Assembly: GCA_035624785.1 (NCBI GenBank)
Contig: DASPQV010000025.1
Coordinates: 346,457-410,456, forward strand
From: JAJZNI01 sp035624785
GTDB lineage: Bacteria > Chloroflexota > Dormibacteria > Aeolococcales > Aeolococcaceae
Direction: 5' to 3'
DNA: 64,000 bases
Positions 24,994 through 33,427 of this stretch are shown here, piece by piece. Position 1 is the stretch's first letter, and every line of letters begins with the position of its first letter. Under the pieces are notes generated by a model. It had not been told where the DNA came from and ran no database searches. It saw only the letters and a program-made list of their open reading frames with translations. Both the position numbers and the translations under genes were made by a program.

Positions 24994-25893
24994 GTGCGGG
25001 TGACCGTCCGGGTCCCGGCGACCGTCGCCAACCTCGGGCCGGGCTTCGACATCCTGGCCCTGGCGGTGCAGCTCCAGAACGAGGTGGAGGCGCGGAGCGA
25101 CGGCGCGGGGGGGCTCACCATCGACCCCGGCCCCGGCGCCCCCGCGGATCTCAGCGACCCGGCCGGCAACCTGATCTGCCGAGCCTACGTCTCAGCCTGC
25201 GAGGCGGCCGGGGTGCCGCCGCCGGGGGCCGAGCTCCGCTGCCGCACCGCCATCCCGCTGGGACGTGGCCTCGGCTCCAGCGCCGCGGCAGCTCTGAGCG
25301 GGGTGCTGGTCGCCAACGCCCTGGCCGGGCTCGGCTGGGACGAGAACGAGGTGATCACCCATGCCGCGGCCCTGGAGGGGCATTCCGACAATGTCGCTGC
25401 GGCCATGCTCGGTGGCCTGGCCGTCTGCGTGAGGGGCGGGCCGGTCGTCCACCTGGAGGTTCCCGAGGAGCTGCGCGCCGTCGTCTTCCTGCCCGAGGGC
25501 GAGATGAGCACCCCGCTGGCGCGGCAGGTGGTTCCGCACTCGTTCAGCCGGGAGGACGCGGTCCACAACGCGGCGCGCTGCGCCCTGCTGGTGGCGGCGA
25601 TGCTGACCGGGCAGCTGAATCTCCTCGGAGAGGCGATGCGCGACCGCTGGCACCAGCCCGCCAGGAGCGAGCTCATGCCCCACGTGCCGCTGCTGATCGA
25701 GACCGCCCTGGAGGCGGGCGCCCATGGAGCCTGCCTGGCCGGTTCGGGACCGTCCGTGCTCGCCCTGGTGAGCGGGGATCCGGCCCCGGTTGCGGCGGCC
25801 ATGGACGCGGTGGCACGGCGCAGCGGGGTGGCCGGCGGCTCGATGACCTACCGGGTCCGCAACTTCGGCGCCCGGGTGGACCTGGCGCCGTGA
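24994..25893 (+). CDS. thrB: homoserine kinase
   Basis: The 299-residue GHMP kinase starts at a GTG with VRVTVRVPATVANLGPGFDI, the homoserine-binding N-terminal motif. Its ATP loop is IPLGRGLGSSAAAALSGVLV, and GHSDNVAAAMLGGLAV is present. The C-terminal GHMP motif reads GAHGACLAGSGPSVLALVSG. It phosphorylates homoserine for ThrC. It ends in a GTGA overlap with lysC, so the threonine branch and the first committed step of the aspartate pathway are translated together. Confidence 0.95.
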   Translation: MRVTVRVPATVANLGPGFDILALAVQLQNEVEARSDGAGGLTIDPGPGAPADLSDPAGNLICRAYVSACEAAGVPPPGAELRCRTAIPLGRGLGSSAAAALSGVLVANALAGLGWDENEVITHAAALEGHSDNVAAAMLGGLAVCVRGGPVVHLEVPEELRAVVFLPEGEMSTPLARQVVPHSFSREDAVHNAARCALLVAAMLTGQLNLLGEAMRDRWHQPARSELMPHVPLLIETALEAGAHGACLAGSGPSVLALVSGDPAPVAAAMDAVARRSGVAGGSMTYRVRNFGARVDLAP

Positions 25894-27113
25894 GCGACGG
25901 CTGCGTCGTCCAGAAGTTCGGGGGCAGCAGCGTGGCCAGCGCCGAGCTGATCCAGCGCGTGGCCAAGCGGATTGCGGTCACCCGATCGACGCGCGAACGG
26001 GTGGTGGCGGTGGTGAGCGCCATGGGCGACAGCACCGACGAGCTGCTCAGCCTCGCCCACAAGATCAACCCGGCGCCGCCGAGCCGCGAGATGGACCAGC
26101 TTCTCTCCACCGGCGAGACCATCACCGCTCCCCTCATGGCCATGGCCCTGGAGGGCCTGGGGGTGGCCGCGATCTCGCTGACCGGGCTGCAGGCCGGGAT
26201 CCGGACCAGCAACATCCATCGCAGCGCCCGGATCGTCGACATCGTCCCGCAGCGCATCATCGAGGAGCTGGAGCGCGGCAAGGTGGTGGTGGTCGCCGGC
26301 TTCCAGGGTGCCACCGAGGACCTGGACATCACCACCCTGGGCCGGGGCGGCTCGGACACCACCGCGGTCGCCCTGGCGGTGGAGCTGAAGGCGGACCGCT
26401 GCGAGATCTACAGCGACGTGGCCGGCGTCTACACCGCCGATCCCCGGATCGAGCCGAGGGCTCGGCTGATCCGCGAGATCGCCTACGCCGAGATGCTAGA
26501 ATTCGCCGCCGTCGGCGCCAAGGTCATGCATCCGCGCGCCGTCGAGATCGGCGAGACCTACGCCATGCCGATCGTCGTGCGTTCGACATTCGGGGACGAT
26601 CCCGGGACTCTCATCCGCCACAGCTCCGCCATGGAAGATCGGCAGAAGATCCGCGGCATCGCCCATGACGCCGGAGTCGCCAAGGTCATCCTGACCCGCG
26701 TACCCGACCGTCCGGGGATCGCCGCCACCGCGTTCACCGCCATCGGCGACGCCGGTATCAATGTGGACATCATCGTCCAAAACGTCAGCCACGACGGCTT
26801 CACCGACCTCGCCTTCACGATCGCCGAGGAGGACCTCCCCCGGGCCCGACCGATCCTGGACGAGGTGGCGCGCAGCGTGGGCGCCGAGCGGGTGGTGACC
26901 GACACCGCCATCGCCACAGTTTCGGTGGTCGGCACCGCCTTCCTGGGCACCCCGGGGATGCACGCGCGGATCTTCCGAGCCCTGTCGGCGCGGGGGATCA
27001 ACGTGGAGCAGATCACCACCAGCCAGATCCACGTGACCGTGATCATCGCCCGCAACCGGGTTGCCGACGCCGTCCAGGCGCTGCACGCGGAGTTCGAGCT
27101 GGAGCAGGACTAG
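25890..27113 (+). CDS. lysC: aspartate kinase (feedback-regulated, two ACT domains)
   Basis: The 407-residue protein opens with VVQKFGGSSVASAELIQRVA. It has the catalytic VAVVSAMGDSTDELL, MDQLLSTGETITAPLMAMAL, GFQGATEDLDITTLGRGGSD and a long regulatory half with two ACT repeats (DRPGIAATAFTAIGDAGINV and GMHARIFRALSARGINVEQI). Aspartate kinases of this class are usually inhibited by Lys and/or Thr. A Met at MEDRQKIRGIAHD (around 26631) sits where Bacillus and Corynebacterium initiate a separate beta subunit, so an internal start is possible; no strong ribosome site precedes it. Confidence 0.95.
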   Translation: MSDGCVVQKFGGSSVASAELIQRVAKRIAVTRSTRERVVAVVSAMGDSTDELLSLAHKINPAPPSREMDQLLSTGETITAPLMAMALEGLGVAAISLTGLQAGIRTSNIHRSARIVDIVPQRIIEELERGKVVVVAGFQGATEDLDITTLGRGGSDTTAVALAVELKADRCEIYSDVAGVYTADPRIEPRARLIREIAYAEMLEFAAVGAKVMHPRAVEIGETYAMPIVVRSTFGDDPGTLIRHSSAMEDRQKIRGIAHDAGVAKVILTRVPDRPGIAATAFTAIGDAGINVDIIVQNVSHDGFTDLAFTIAEEDLPRARPILDEVARSVGAERVVTDTAIATVSVVGTAFLGTPGMHARIFRALSARGINVEQITTSQIHVTVIIARNRVADAVQALHAEFELEQD

Positions 27114-27358
27114 ACGGGCATCGCCACGATGACCCGAGCCATTGCCGAGCCGCGAATCGCCTCCCCCCCGGGGCGCCGGGATCGGCTCGCCTCGGAGGTT
27201 CCCGCCGAGCCCAGGACCCGGGCGAGGACAGCCACTCCGGGCCAGCGAGTTAGGGAAATTCATGTCCACAACTACGCTGGCGAGGAGGGTTACGCTGGCG
27301 CGCCGCACGGTCCGGGCGCGGCTCGCCGAGGGGCAGCTCGGCCGATGGTGGGCGCGCG

Positions 27359-28447
27359 GTGGCGCTGAGCGTCGGCATCGTGGGCCTGCCCAACGCCGGC
27401 AAGTCGACGCTGTTCAACGCGCTCACCCGGGCGGGCGCCCAGGTGGGCAACTACCCGTTCACCACCATCGAGCCCAACACCGGGGTGGTGCCGGTGCCCG
27501 ACCCGCGGCTCGATCGTCTCGCGGCGGTTTTCAACCCGCATCGCGTGATCCCGGCCACCGTGACCTTCACCGACATCGCCGGGCTGGTGCGCGGCGCCAG
27601 CCGGGGCGAGGGCCTCGGCAACCAGTTCCTCGGTCACATCCGGGAGTGCGACGCGATCGCCCTGGTGGCTCGAGCCTTCGAGGACCCGGACGTCAGCCAC
27701 GTGGAGGGCGCGATCGACCCGGCCAGGGACCTGGAGGTCATCGAGCTCGAGCTGGAGCTGGCCGACCTGGAGACGGTCAGCCGCCGCCTGGAGCGCGCCG
27801 AGAAGACCGCCAAGCTCCAGAAGGACAAGGCGGCGGAGGCGATCGAGGCGATGCGGCGAGCGCGCGCTCACCTGGATGCCGGCCAACCGGTGCGGACGCT
27901 GCAGCTCAACACGGAGGAGCGCGGCCACCTCCGCGATCTCTTTCTGCTGACCGCAGATCCGCTCATGGTCGTGGTCAACGTCGGGGAGAACGAGGCGGGC
28001 TCAGCGCCGCCCGCCAGGGTCGCCGAACTGGCATGGCAGCACGGCGGGGACGCGCTGGTCATCTCCGCCCGCATCGAGGCCGAGATCGCGGAGCTGCCCC
28101 CGGAGGATCGCCGGGAGTTCCTCGACTCGCTGGGGCTGGAGGAGCCCGGCCTCGACCGCCTGGCCCGGGAGGCCTACGGGCTTCTCGACCTCATCACCTT
28201 CTTCACCGCCAGCGAGAAGGAGGTGCGGGCCTGGACCCTGCGGCGGGGCGCGACCGCGGTCGACGCCGCGGGGACCATACACACCGACTTCGCCCGCGGG
28301 TTCATTCGCGCCGAGGTGGTGGACGCCGAGGAGCTGATCGGGGCTGGTTCCTACGCCGCGGCGAGGGACGCGGGCAAGCAGCGGCTGGAGGGGCGAGACT
28401 ACGTCGTCCGTGATGGCGACGTCGTCCACTTCAGGTTCAATGTCTGA
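27359..28447 (+). CDS. ychF: redox-regulated ATPase YchF (Obg-like ATPase)
   Basis: The 362-residue protein has P-loop GLPNAGKST at 9-17 after MALSVGIV, then YPFTTIEPNTGVVPVPDPRL, TFTDIAGLVRGASRGEGLGN and QFLGHIRECDAI. A coiled-coil insertion occupies about 125-200. The C-terminal TGS domain includes AGTIHTDFARGFIRAEVVDA and DGDVVHFRFNV. YchF/OLA1 prefers ATP and binds ribosomes. Start GTG at 27359. The 245 bases between lysC and this gene hold no supported gene, only a short direct repeat ACGCTGGCG around 27276-27299. Confidence 0.94.
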   Translation: MALSVGIVGLPNAGKSTLFNALTRAGAQVGNYPFTTIEPNTGVVPVPDPRLDRLAAVFNPHRVIPATVTFTDIAGLVRGASRGEGLGNQFLGHIRECDAIALVARAFEDPDVSHVEGAIDPARDLEVIELELELADLETVSRRLERAEKTAKLQKDKAAEAIEAMRRARAHLDAGQPVRTLQLNTEERGHLRDLFLLTADPLMVVVNVGENEAGSAPPARVAELAWQHGGDALVISARIEAEIAELPPEDRREFLDSLGLEEPGLDRLAREAYGLLDLITFFTASEKEVRAWTLRRGATAVDAAGTIHTDFARGFIRAEVVDAEELIGAGSYAAARDAGKQRLEGRDYVVRDGDVVHFRFNV

Positions 28448-28491
28448 GCGTCGCCTCGGCCTCCCCGAGGGCGGTATCAACGGGCAACTCG

Positions 28492-29553
28492 ATGTCTGAG
28501 CGGCTCCTGGGTATCGCCGGCGTCGGGCTGATCGGCGGCTCCGTGGGCATGTCGGCCCGCCGCTCCGGATGGGAGGTGGTGGGCGTCGACTCGCCCGAGA
28601 CCGTGGAGCGGGCCGTCGGGCTGGGGGCCGTCGATCGAGGCGGCCGGCTCACCGACCTCCGCGAGGCCGAGATCGTGGTCCTGGCCGCCCCCGTATCGCT
28701 GATCCCGGGCCTGCTCAGCGACCTGGCCCCCACCGGTGCCCTGGTCACCGACGTGGGCAGCACCAAGGCCGCGATCGTCCGCGGCGCCGCTGCGGCGGGG
28801 GTACGGCGCTTCGTGGGCGGCCATCCCATGGCGGGGGGCCGCCTCGCCGGGGTTGCCAACGCCAGCCCCGACCTCTTCCGCCGGGCCCGCTATTTCCTGA
28901 CCCCGACCGGCGACACCCTGCCTGAGGCCTACGCGCGGATCACCCAGTTCGTCCGCGAGGATCTCGGGGCCGTGCCGACCGCCGTCGACCCGGAGCGCCA
29001 CGACCTGCTGGTGGCAGCGCTCTCCCATCTCCCCCACCTGCTGGCCGTGGCCCTGCTTCAGGTCACCGCCGAGATCTCACCCGACGCCCTGGCCTTCGCG
29101 GGACCTTCGTTCCGCGACCTGACCCGGGTGGGGGCCTCCAGCCCCGGGCTCTGGGCGGACATCCTGGCCGAGAACGCCAGCGCCGTCCGCCAGGTGTTCG
29201 AAGCCTTCAGCGAGGCCATGCGCCGCCTCGAGGGCGACATCGGCGACCGGCCCGCCATCGAGCGCCACTTCTCCAGGGCGGGCGCCGCCTACGAGGCGCT
29301 CGGGGGGATCCTGATCGAGCGGAGCGGGCGGAACGCCGACATCGCGATCCCCATCGAGAATCGGCCGCGGGTCCTGGCCCGGGTCACCACCCTGATGGGC
29401 TCCAACGACATCAACATCCTCGACCTCTACATGGAGCACTCGGACACGCAGCACGCCGCCCTGGTGCTGACCATCGACGCCGGCTCGGTGGAGCGCGCCC
29501 TCGGGCTGCTCCGCGACGCCGGCTTCCGGGCCGAGCAGCTGACCGACGAGTAG
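28492..29553 (+). CDS. tyrA: prephenate dehydrogenase with C-terminal ACT domain
   Basis: The 353-residue protein shows the Rossmann start LLGIAGVGLIGGSVGMSARR, then VVLAAPVSLIPGLL, TDVGSTKAAIV, FVGGHPMAGGRLAGVANASP and HDLLVAALSHLPHLLAVAL. FAGPSFRDLTRVGASSPGLW is the catalytic core of TyrA. From about 270 an ACT domain follows (NRPRVLARVTTLMGSNDINI and HAALVLTIDA). It converts prephenate to 4-hydroxyphenylpyruvate for tyrosine. The ACT domain probably senses an aromatic amino acid. It follows ychF by 44 bases. No aroA or hisC is adjacent. Confidence 0.92.
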   Translation: MSERLLGIAGVGLIGGSVGMSARRSGWEVVGVDSPETVERAVGLGAVDRGGRLTDLREAEIVVLAAPVSLIPGLLSDLAPTGALVTDVGSTKAAIVRGAAAAGVRRFVGGHPMAGGRLAGVANASPDLFRRARYFLTPTGDTLPEAYARITQFVREDLGAVPTAVDPERHDLLVAALSHLPHLLAVALLQVTAEISPDALAFAGPSFRDLTRVGASSPGLWADILAENASAVRQVFEAFSEAMRRLEGDIGDRPAIERHFSRAGAAYEALGGILIERSGRNADIAIPIENRPRVLARVTTLMGSNDINILDLYMEHSDTQHAALVLTIDAGSVERALGLLRDAGFRAEQLTDE

Positions 29554-29615
29554 CGGAGGGATCGGGCCAGGCCGGTCCGCCTCGTCCCGAGCGAGCCGAC
29601 CGAGGAAGCCTGCGG

Positions 29616-30668
29616 CTAGCCCGAGCTGCGGTCAGCGACCAGGCGGAGCACGCTCGGCCGCGGGGCGCGGACGACGTCGCGGCGCATCAGGTAGTTGAGG
29701 GTGACCACAGCCGCCACCAGCATCACGGCGCCGACGACCATCCAGGGGTTCAGCTGCAGCCCGAAGCCGCCAAACCGCCAGACCAGGTGGGGCGGCAGGG
29801 TGTAGATCAGAAACAGGGCCGCCGGGTAGCCGAGCTCGGCGAAGGAGGAGACCGAGGCCGGGGTGCTCGAGAGCGCCCGGTAGTACAGCACCATGGCGAT
29901 GAGCCCGGGGATGAGCGCGATGCCCAGGAAGGTCGGGATCTGGCCGGGGGCGTACTTGCCGAACCCGCCCGCCGCGGGGTCGGTGAGCATCAGCACCAAA
30001 AGCACTGGCAGGGCGAGCACGAAGCGCATCGCCGAGGTGGAGGCGAAGGAGATCCCGGTGAGCGCGTACCGCCCCAGCACCGTACCCGCCGCCCAGAGGA
30101 GCACCGCCCCCAGGACGTAGCCGGCGGCGAGGAGCTGCACCTGCGGGGCGGCGACGTTGGTGGAGAAGGCGATCAGCGCCGCCCCGCCGAGGGCGACCGC
30201 GGCCAGCGGCCAGAAGACGGGACGGCGGCGCTCCCGCAGGAAGATCCAGGCCAGAACGGCTCCGAAGACCGGCTGGAGGAAGTAGAGGAGGTACACCTCG
30301 GAGGTGATGCCGAGACTGGCCTGGTGACTGAGACCGGGAGAGTAGGCGAAGGTCAGCGACTTGGTGAAGAGCACGGTGGCGAACGCCTGGGGGCCGACCC
30401 CGATCGCGGCGAGGACCAGCCAGGTGCGCCACGAGGCACGGCGCAGCTCCCGGGCCACCCGTCGGGCGACCGGGATGAAGCAGAGGCTGATGATGAGGGT
30501 CTCGCCCAGGACGATCTGGCTGGCGGACAGGCCCTCGGAAACCAGCGCGGGCCGGAAGAAGGTGTCCACCGCCCACATCGCCGCCGCCGCGGTGATGAGC
30601 ACGGCCGAGTACCGGTCGATGAAGCCGCGGCGCCCCGCGCCCTCCGCCGTTCGGTCGCGACCACTCAT
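29616..30668 (-). CDS. EamA/DMT superfamily transporter
   Basis: The 350-residue protein has about ten hydrophobic helices in two EamA halves. The first half has AAMWAVDTFFRPALVSEGLS and EVYLLYFLQPVFGAVLAWIF, with FLRERRRPVFW at the cytoplasmic turn after helix 5. The second half runs from AAGYVLGAVLLWAAGTVLGR to YNLMRR-like VTLNYLMRRD. DMT transporters export amino acids, purines or other small metabolites; the substrate cannot be deduced. It is convergent with tyrA and divergent from the tail-anchored/ArsA operon. Confidence 0.85.
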   Translation of the reverse strand: MSGRDRTAEGAGRRGFIDRYSAVLITAAAAMWAVDTFFRPALVSEGLSASQIVLGETLIISLCFIPVARRVARELRRASWRTWLVLAAIGVGPQAFATVLFTKSLTFAYSPGLSHQASLGITSEVYLLYFLQPVFGAVLAWIFLRERRRPVFWPLAAVALGGAALIAFSTNVAAPQVQLLAAGYVLGAVLLWAAGTVLGRYALTGISFASTSAMRFVLALPVLLVLMLTDPAAGGFGKYAPGQIPTFLGIALIPGLIAMVLYYRALSSTPASVSSFAELGYPAALFLIYTLPPHLVWRFGGFGLQLNPWMVVGAVMLVAAVVTLNYLMRRDVVRAPRPSVLRLVADRSSG

Positions 30669-30720
30669 CTGAGGCCGAGGTTACCAGGGGCGCCGGCCCT
30701 CCCGGCTTCCTTCGCCTCGG

Positions 30721-30823
30721 TCGCCTCGCTACCTCGGCCCTGGTACGCGTGCCGGTACCAGGGCGTCGTCCGCTCGGCGCCCGAAGCCTTTGGCTTCGTC
30801 GCCTCGCTACCTCGGCCCTGGTA
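30721..30823. repeat. 25-bp direct repeat flanking two short hairpins
   Basis: A 25-base sequence beginning TCGCCTCGCTACCTCGG occurs identically at 30721-30745 and 30799-30823, 78 bases apart. Between them, GCCCTGGTAC (30737) pairs with GTACCAGGGC (30755) across 8 bases, and CGAAGCC/GGCTTCG forms a 7-bp stem with loop TTT (30782-30798). It fills the divergent region between the EamA gene and the ArsA operon and may hold both promoters. Copy 2 ends 20 bases before the next start codon. Confidence 0.6.
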
Positions 30824-30842
30824 GGCTTCGGGGCAGCGAGCC

Positions 30843-31361
30843 ATGGCCAAGAAGACACGCAGGCAGAAGCAAAGGGCCTCCACCCGTCAACCCGCCCTGG
30901 CGCAGTCGCGGACGCGTCCGGCCACAGGCGGCCCGACCGCCCCGGTGAGACCTCCGATTCCGGCGGCTCCGGGTCAGTCGATGGCCGCAGAGGCGGCGGA
31001 CCGGCAGCCGTCCCCGCAGGTCACCGTGCCGGCGACCGCGCCGGCAGCCGCCCCGGCCCACCCCGTCCCCCATGAGGAGGGTCCGGGCCGGCGGCGGGTC
31101 GAGCGCCTGACCCCGGCGGGGCAGGGGCAGGCCTCCGCCAGCGAGGGGAGCCTCCGCCAGCAGCGCCAGGCGGCCCAGCGGACTCGCGCATGGAGCGCCG
31201 CCTCGATGGTGGCGCCCCTGGACAGCGACGACCCAGCGATCCCCTTCGACCGCGTGCCCTATGTGCCGGCCGACCTCCGCCGAGTCGCGATCATCGCCGG
31301 CTTGATGGTGATCCTCATCCTGATCGCCTGGGCTGTGGTCACCCACGTCGTCTCCTCCTGA
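30843..31361 (+). CDS. candidate tail-anchored membrane protein
   Basis: The 172-residue protein begins MAKKTRRQKQRASTRQPALA and has no N-terminal signal. It has a long Pro/Ala/Gln-rich, probably disordered stretch (about 15-115) and an acidic/aromatic segment (DSDDPAIPFDRVPYVPADLR). One transmembrane helix, VAIIAGLMVILILIAWAVV, lies at about 148-166, leaving only six residues (THVVSS) outside. That is the tail-anchored topology: cytosolic domain, single C-terminal helix, tiny tail. The next gene, 12 bases downstream, encodes an ArsA/Get3-like ATPase, the family that targets tail-anchored proteins in eukaryotes. The link is an inference from adjacency. Confidence 0.7.
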   Translation: MAKKTRRQKQRASTRQPALAQSRTRPATGGPTAPVRPPIPAAPGQSMAAEAADRQPSPQVTVPATAPAAAPAHPVPHEEGPGRRRVERLTPAGQGQASASEGSLRQQRQAAQRTRAWSAASMVAPLDSDDPAIPFDRVPYVPADLRRVAIIAGLMVILILIAWAVVTHVVSS

Positions 31362-31373
31362 ACGGACCCGGCA

Positions 31374-32546
31374 ATGCGGGTGATCCTCTACACCGGCAAG
31401 GGCGGGGTGGGCAAGACGACGGTGGCGGCCGCCACCGCGGTGCGCTGCGCCGAGCTGGGCCAGCGGACCCTGGTGATGAGCACCGACGCCGCCCACAGCC
31501 TGGGCGATTCCATCGACATGGAGGTCGGGGAAGACCCGACACCGGTCGCTCCCAACCTCTGGGCGCAGGAGGTCAACGCCCTCCGTGAGATGGAGGCGCA
31601 CTGGGACCGGATCCACGTCTACCTCAGCACCCTCTTCGCCTCGCAGGGCGCCGACGACATCGTGGCCGAGGAGCTGGCCTCCCCGCCGGGCATGGAGGAG
31701 GTCGCCTCGCTGATGCAGATCAAGCGCCACCGGGCGGCAAACAAGTACGACACCCTGATCGTGGACTGTGCCCCCACCGGCGAGACCCTCCAGCTGCTCG
31801 CCTTCCCCGACATCGCCAGCTGGTACCTGCAGAAGCTGTTCCCGGTCTCGCGCCGGGTGATGAAGGTGGCCCGGCCGGTGGTCCAGCCCTTCGTCAACAT
31901 CCCGCTTCCCGCTGACGACATCTTCGGTCACGTCAGCAGGCTGCTGCTCGACCTGGAGAGCATGAAGCAGATCCTCAACGACCCCGCCACCTGCACCGTC
32001 CGGCTGGTGCTGAACCTCGAGAAGATGGTGCTCAAGGAGGCCCAGCGCGCCTTCACCTACCTCAGCCTGTACGACTACCTCACCGACCTGGTGGTGGTGA
32101 ACCGGGTGCTGCCGGACGAGATCACCGACCGCTACTTCGCAGCTTGGCGCAAGGTGCAGGATCGCTACAACGACTCGGTGCGAACCCTCTTCGACCCGAT
32201 ACCGATCCGGAGGAGCAAGCTCTTCGATCACGAGATCGTGGGCCTGGAGCGGCTCGGCGAGCTGGCCGACGCGCTGTTCGCCGACGAGGACCCCGCGCAG
32301 GCCTACTATCACGTGGTGCCGCAGCGGCTTCGCAAGGTGCACGGCCAGTACGAACTGATGCTCCAGCTCCCCTTCATCTCCAAGGACGAGGTCGAGGTCA
32401 CCCACCGGGAGGGCGAGCTCTTCGTCACCGTGGGCCCCTACAAGCGGGAGATCTCGCTGCCCCGGGCGCTGAACGGGAAGCGGGTGAGCCGGGCCCGCCT
32501 CGACGAGGGCCTGCTCCACCTCACCTTCGTGGCCACGAAGTCGTGA
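31374..32546 (+). CDS. ArsA/Get3-like ATPase with C-terminal HSP20-like domain
   Basis: The 390-residue protein starts MRVILYTGKGGVGKTTVAAA with a deviant Walker A (signature Lys 9). It has MSTDAAHSLGDSIDMEV as switch I, matching DxAHS of ArsA/Get3, and DCAPTGETLQLLAFPDIASW as switch II. A helical subdomain follows. From about residue 315, QYELMLQLPFISKDEVEVTH, REGELFVTVGPYKREISLP and LDEGLLHLTFVATKS form an HSP20/alpha-crystallin-like beta sandwich, as in the actinobacterial/chloroflexal ArsA-HSP20 fusions. No Get3 CxxC zinc pair was seen and no arsenic genes are nearby, so arsenite export is unlikely. Confidence 0.88.
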   Translation: MRVILYTGKGGVGKTTVAAATAVRCAELGQRTLVMSTDAAHSLGDSIDMEVGEDPTPVAPNLWAQEVNALREMEAHWDRIHVYLSTLFASQGADDIVAEELASPPGMEEVASLMQIKRHRAANKYDTLIVDCAPTGETLQLLAFPDIASWYLQKLFPVSRRVMKVARPVVQPFVNIPLPADDIFGHVSRLLLDLESMKQILNDPATCTVRLVLNLEKMVLKEAQRAFTYLSLYDYLTDLVVVNRVLPDEITDRYFAAWRKVQDRYNDSVRTLFDPIPIRRSKLFDHEIVGLERLGELADALFADEDPAQAYYHVVPQRLRKVHGQYELMLQLPFISKDEVEVTHREGELFVTVGPYKREISLPRALNGKRVSRARLDEGLLHLTFVATKS

Positions 32547-32606
32547 ACCGGCTGCCGTCAGGGTCGCGGAAGAAGAGCTTTTCATCGTCTTGGCAAAGGA
32601 GCGCAC

Positions 32607-32843
32607 ATGACTGAGAGCAGCGGCCCCATCCCGGCCCGAATCCTCGAGGAGCTGTCCCGTCGTGTCGGCGAGCTGGTGCCTCCGGAGGCGGCCGCGCATC
32701 TCATGCGGGCTCAGCGCGAGCTGGTGCTGGCCCTGACGGCGCTGGTCCAGCACAACACCCGCAAGGGCGGCCGGACCACCGCGAGCGGGCGGCGCAACTC
32801 AGCGTCGCGGACCCGCCGCCCCCGCCACGTCACCATCGATTGA
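32607..32843 (+). CDS. small hypothetical protein, ArsA-operon associated
   Basis: The 78-residue protein has an amphipathic helical N-terminal part, ARILEELSRRVGELVPPEAA and HLMRAQRELVLALTALVQHN. A highly basic tail follows (RKGGRTTASGRRNSASRTRR) that could bind nucleic acid or acidic lipid. AAAGGAG lies just upstream of the ATG. It starts 60 bases after the ATPase gene and overlaps the Nudix gene by TTGA, so it belongs to the same operon. No family recognised. Confidence 0.65.
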   Translation: MTESSGPIPARILEELSRRVGELVPPEAAAHLMRAQRELVLALTALVQHNTRKGGRTTASGRRNSASRTRRPRHVTID

Positions 32844-33427
32844 CGCTCAGCCAGAGGCTGGCAGCGCTTCTCTTCCCGGACAGGCCGTCGCGGGGAGGGC
32901 TGCCATCGCTCGAGGTCGGCGGCACGGCCTGGCCGGTGAACGGCGCCCAGCTCGTCATCCTCGACCGGGGCCGGGTGCTGCTCCAGCTGCGGCCGTGGCC
33001 CCCGGGATGGGAGCTGCCGGGCGGCCACTGCGAGACCGGGGAGACCCCGGCCGAGGCCGCGGTTCGGGAGACCCAGGAGGAGACGGGGTTGACCGTGCGC
33101 GCCCTCGACCTGGTCGGCGTGTACAGCTGGGAGGGACTGCGCAACGCCGGTGACGCCGTCTACCTCGGCGAGGTGAGGGGCGGACGGCCTCGACGGAGCA
33201 TCGAGGCGTGGGCGGTGGCGCGGTTTCCCTACGCCCGGCTTCCGCGGACCCTCTTCCCCTGGGACCGCCAGCGGGTCCTGGACGCGGTCAGCCGGGCGCG
33301 CGGCGACGCCCCGGTGCACCGGATCCAGCCCATCACCGTCCGTCACGTCCTCAACTTCGGAACCCAGTGGATGCGGACGCCCATCGACGCCCTCACCGGC
33401 CAGGGGCGGAAGCGGACTCGCGCTTGA
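32840..33427 (+). CDS. Nudix hydrolase
   Basis: The 195-residue protein has a complete Nudix box GGHCETGETPAEAAVRETQE followed by ETGL, preceded by LVILDRGRVLLQLRPWPPGW. After the box come LVGVYSWEGLRNAGDAVYLG and an extended C-terminal helix region (PITVRHVLNFGTQWMRTPID). The start is a TTG overlapping the stop of the preceding gene by TTGA, and its own stop overlaps the next TTG the same way, so translation is tightly coupled. The substrate is unknown. Confidence 0.82.
   Translation: MTLSQRLAALLFPDRPSRGGLPSLEVGGTAWPVNGAQLVILDRGRVLLQLRPWPPGWELPGGHCETGETPAEAAVRETQEETGLTVRALDLVGVYSWEGLRNAGDAVYLGEVRGGRPRRSIEAWAVARFPYARLPRTLFPWDRQRVLDAVSRARGDAPVHRIQPITVRHVLNFGTQWMRTPIDALTGQGRKRTRA

Noticed and set aside
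27261..27358. Possible small gene MSTTTLARRVTLARR between lysC and ychF
   Set aside because: The frame runs on without a stop through ychF in the wrong phase, so it is a shadow.
31374..32546. Arsenite efflux ATPase (ArsA) reading
   Set aside because: No arsB, arsD or arsR nearby, single ATPase half and an HSP20-like tail; a chaperone/targeting role fits better.
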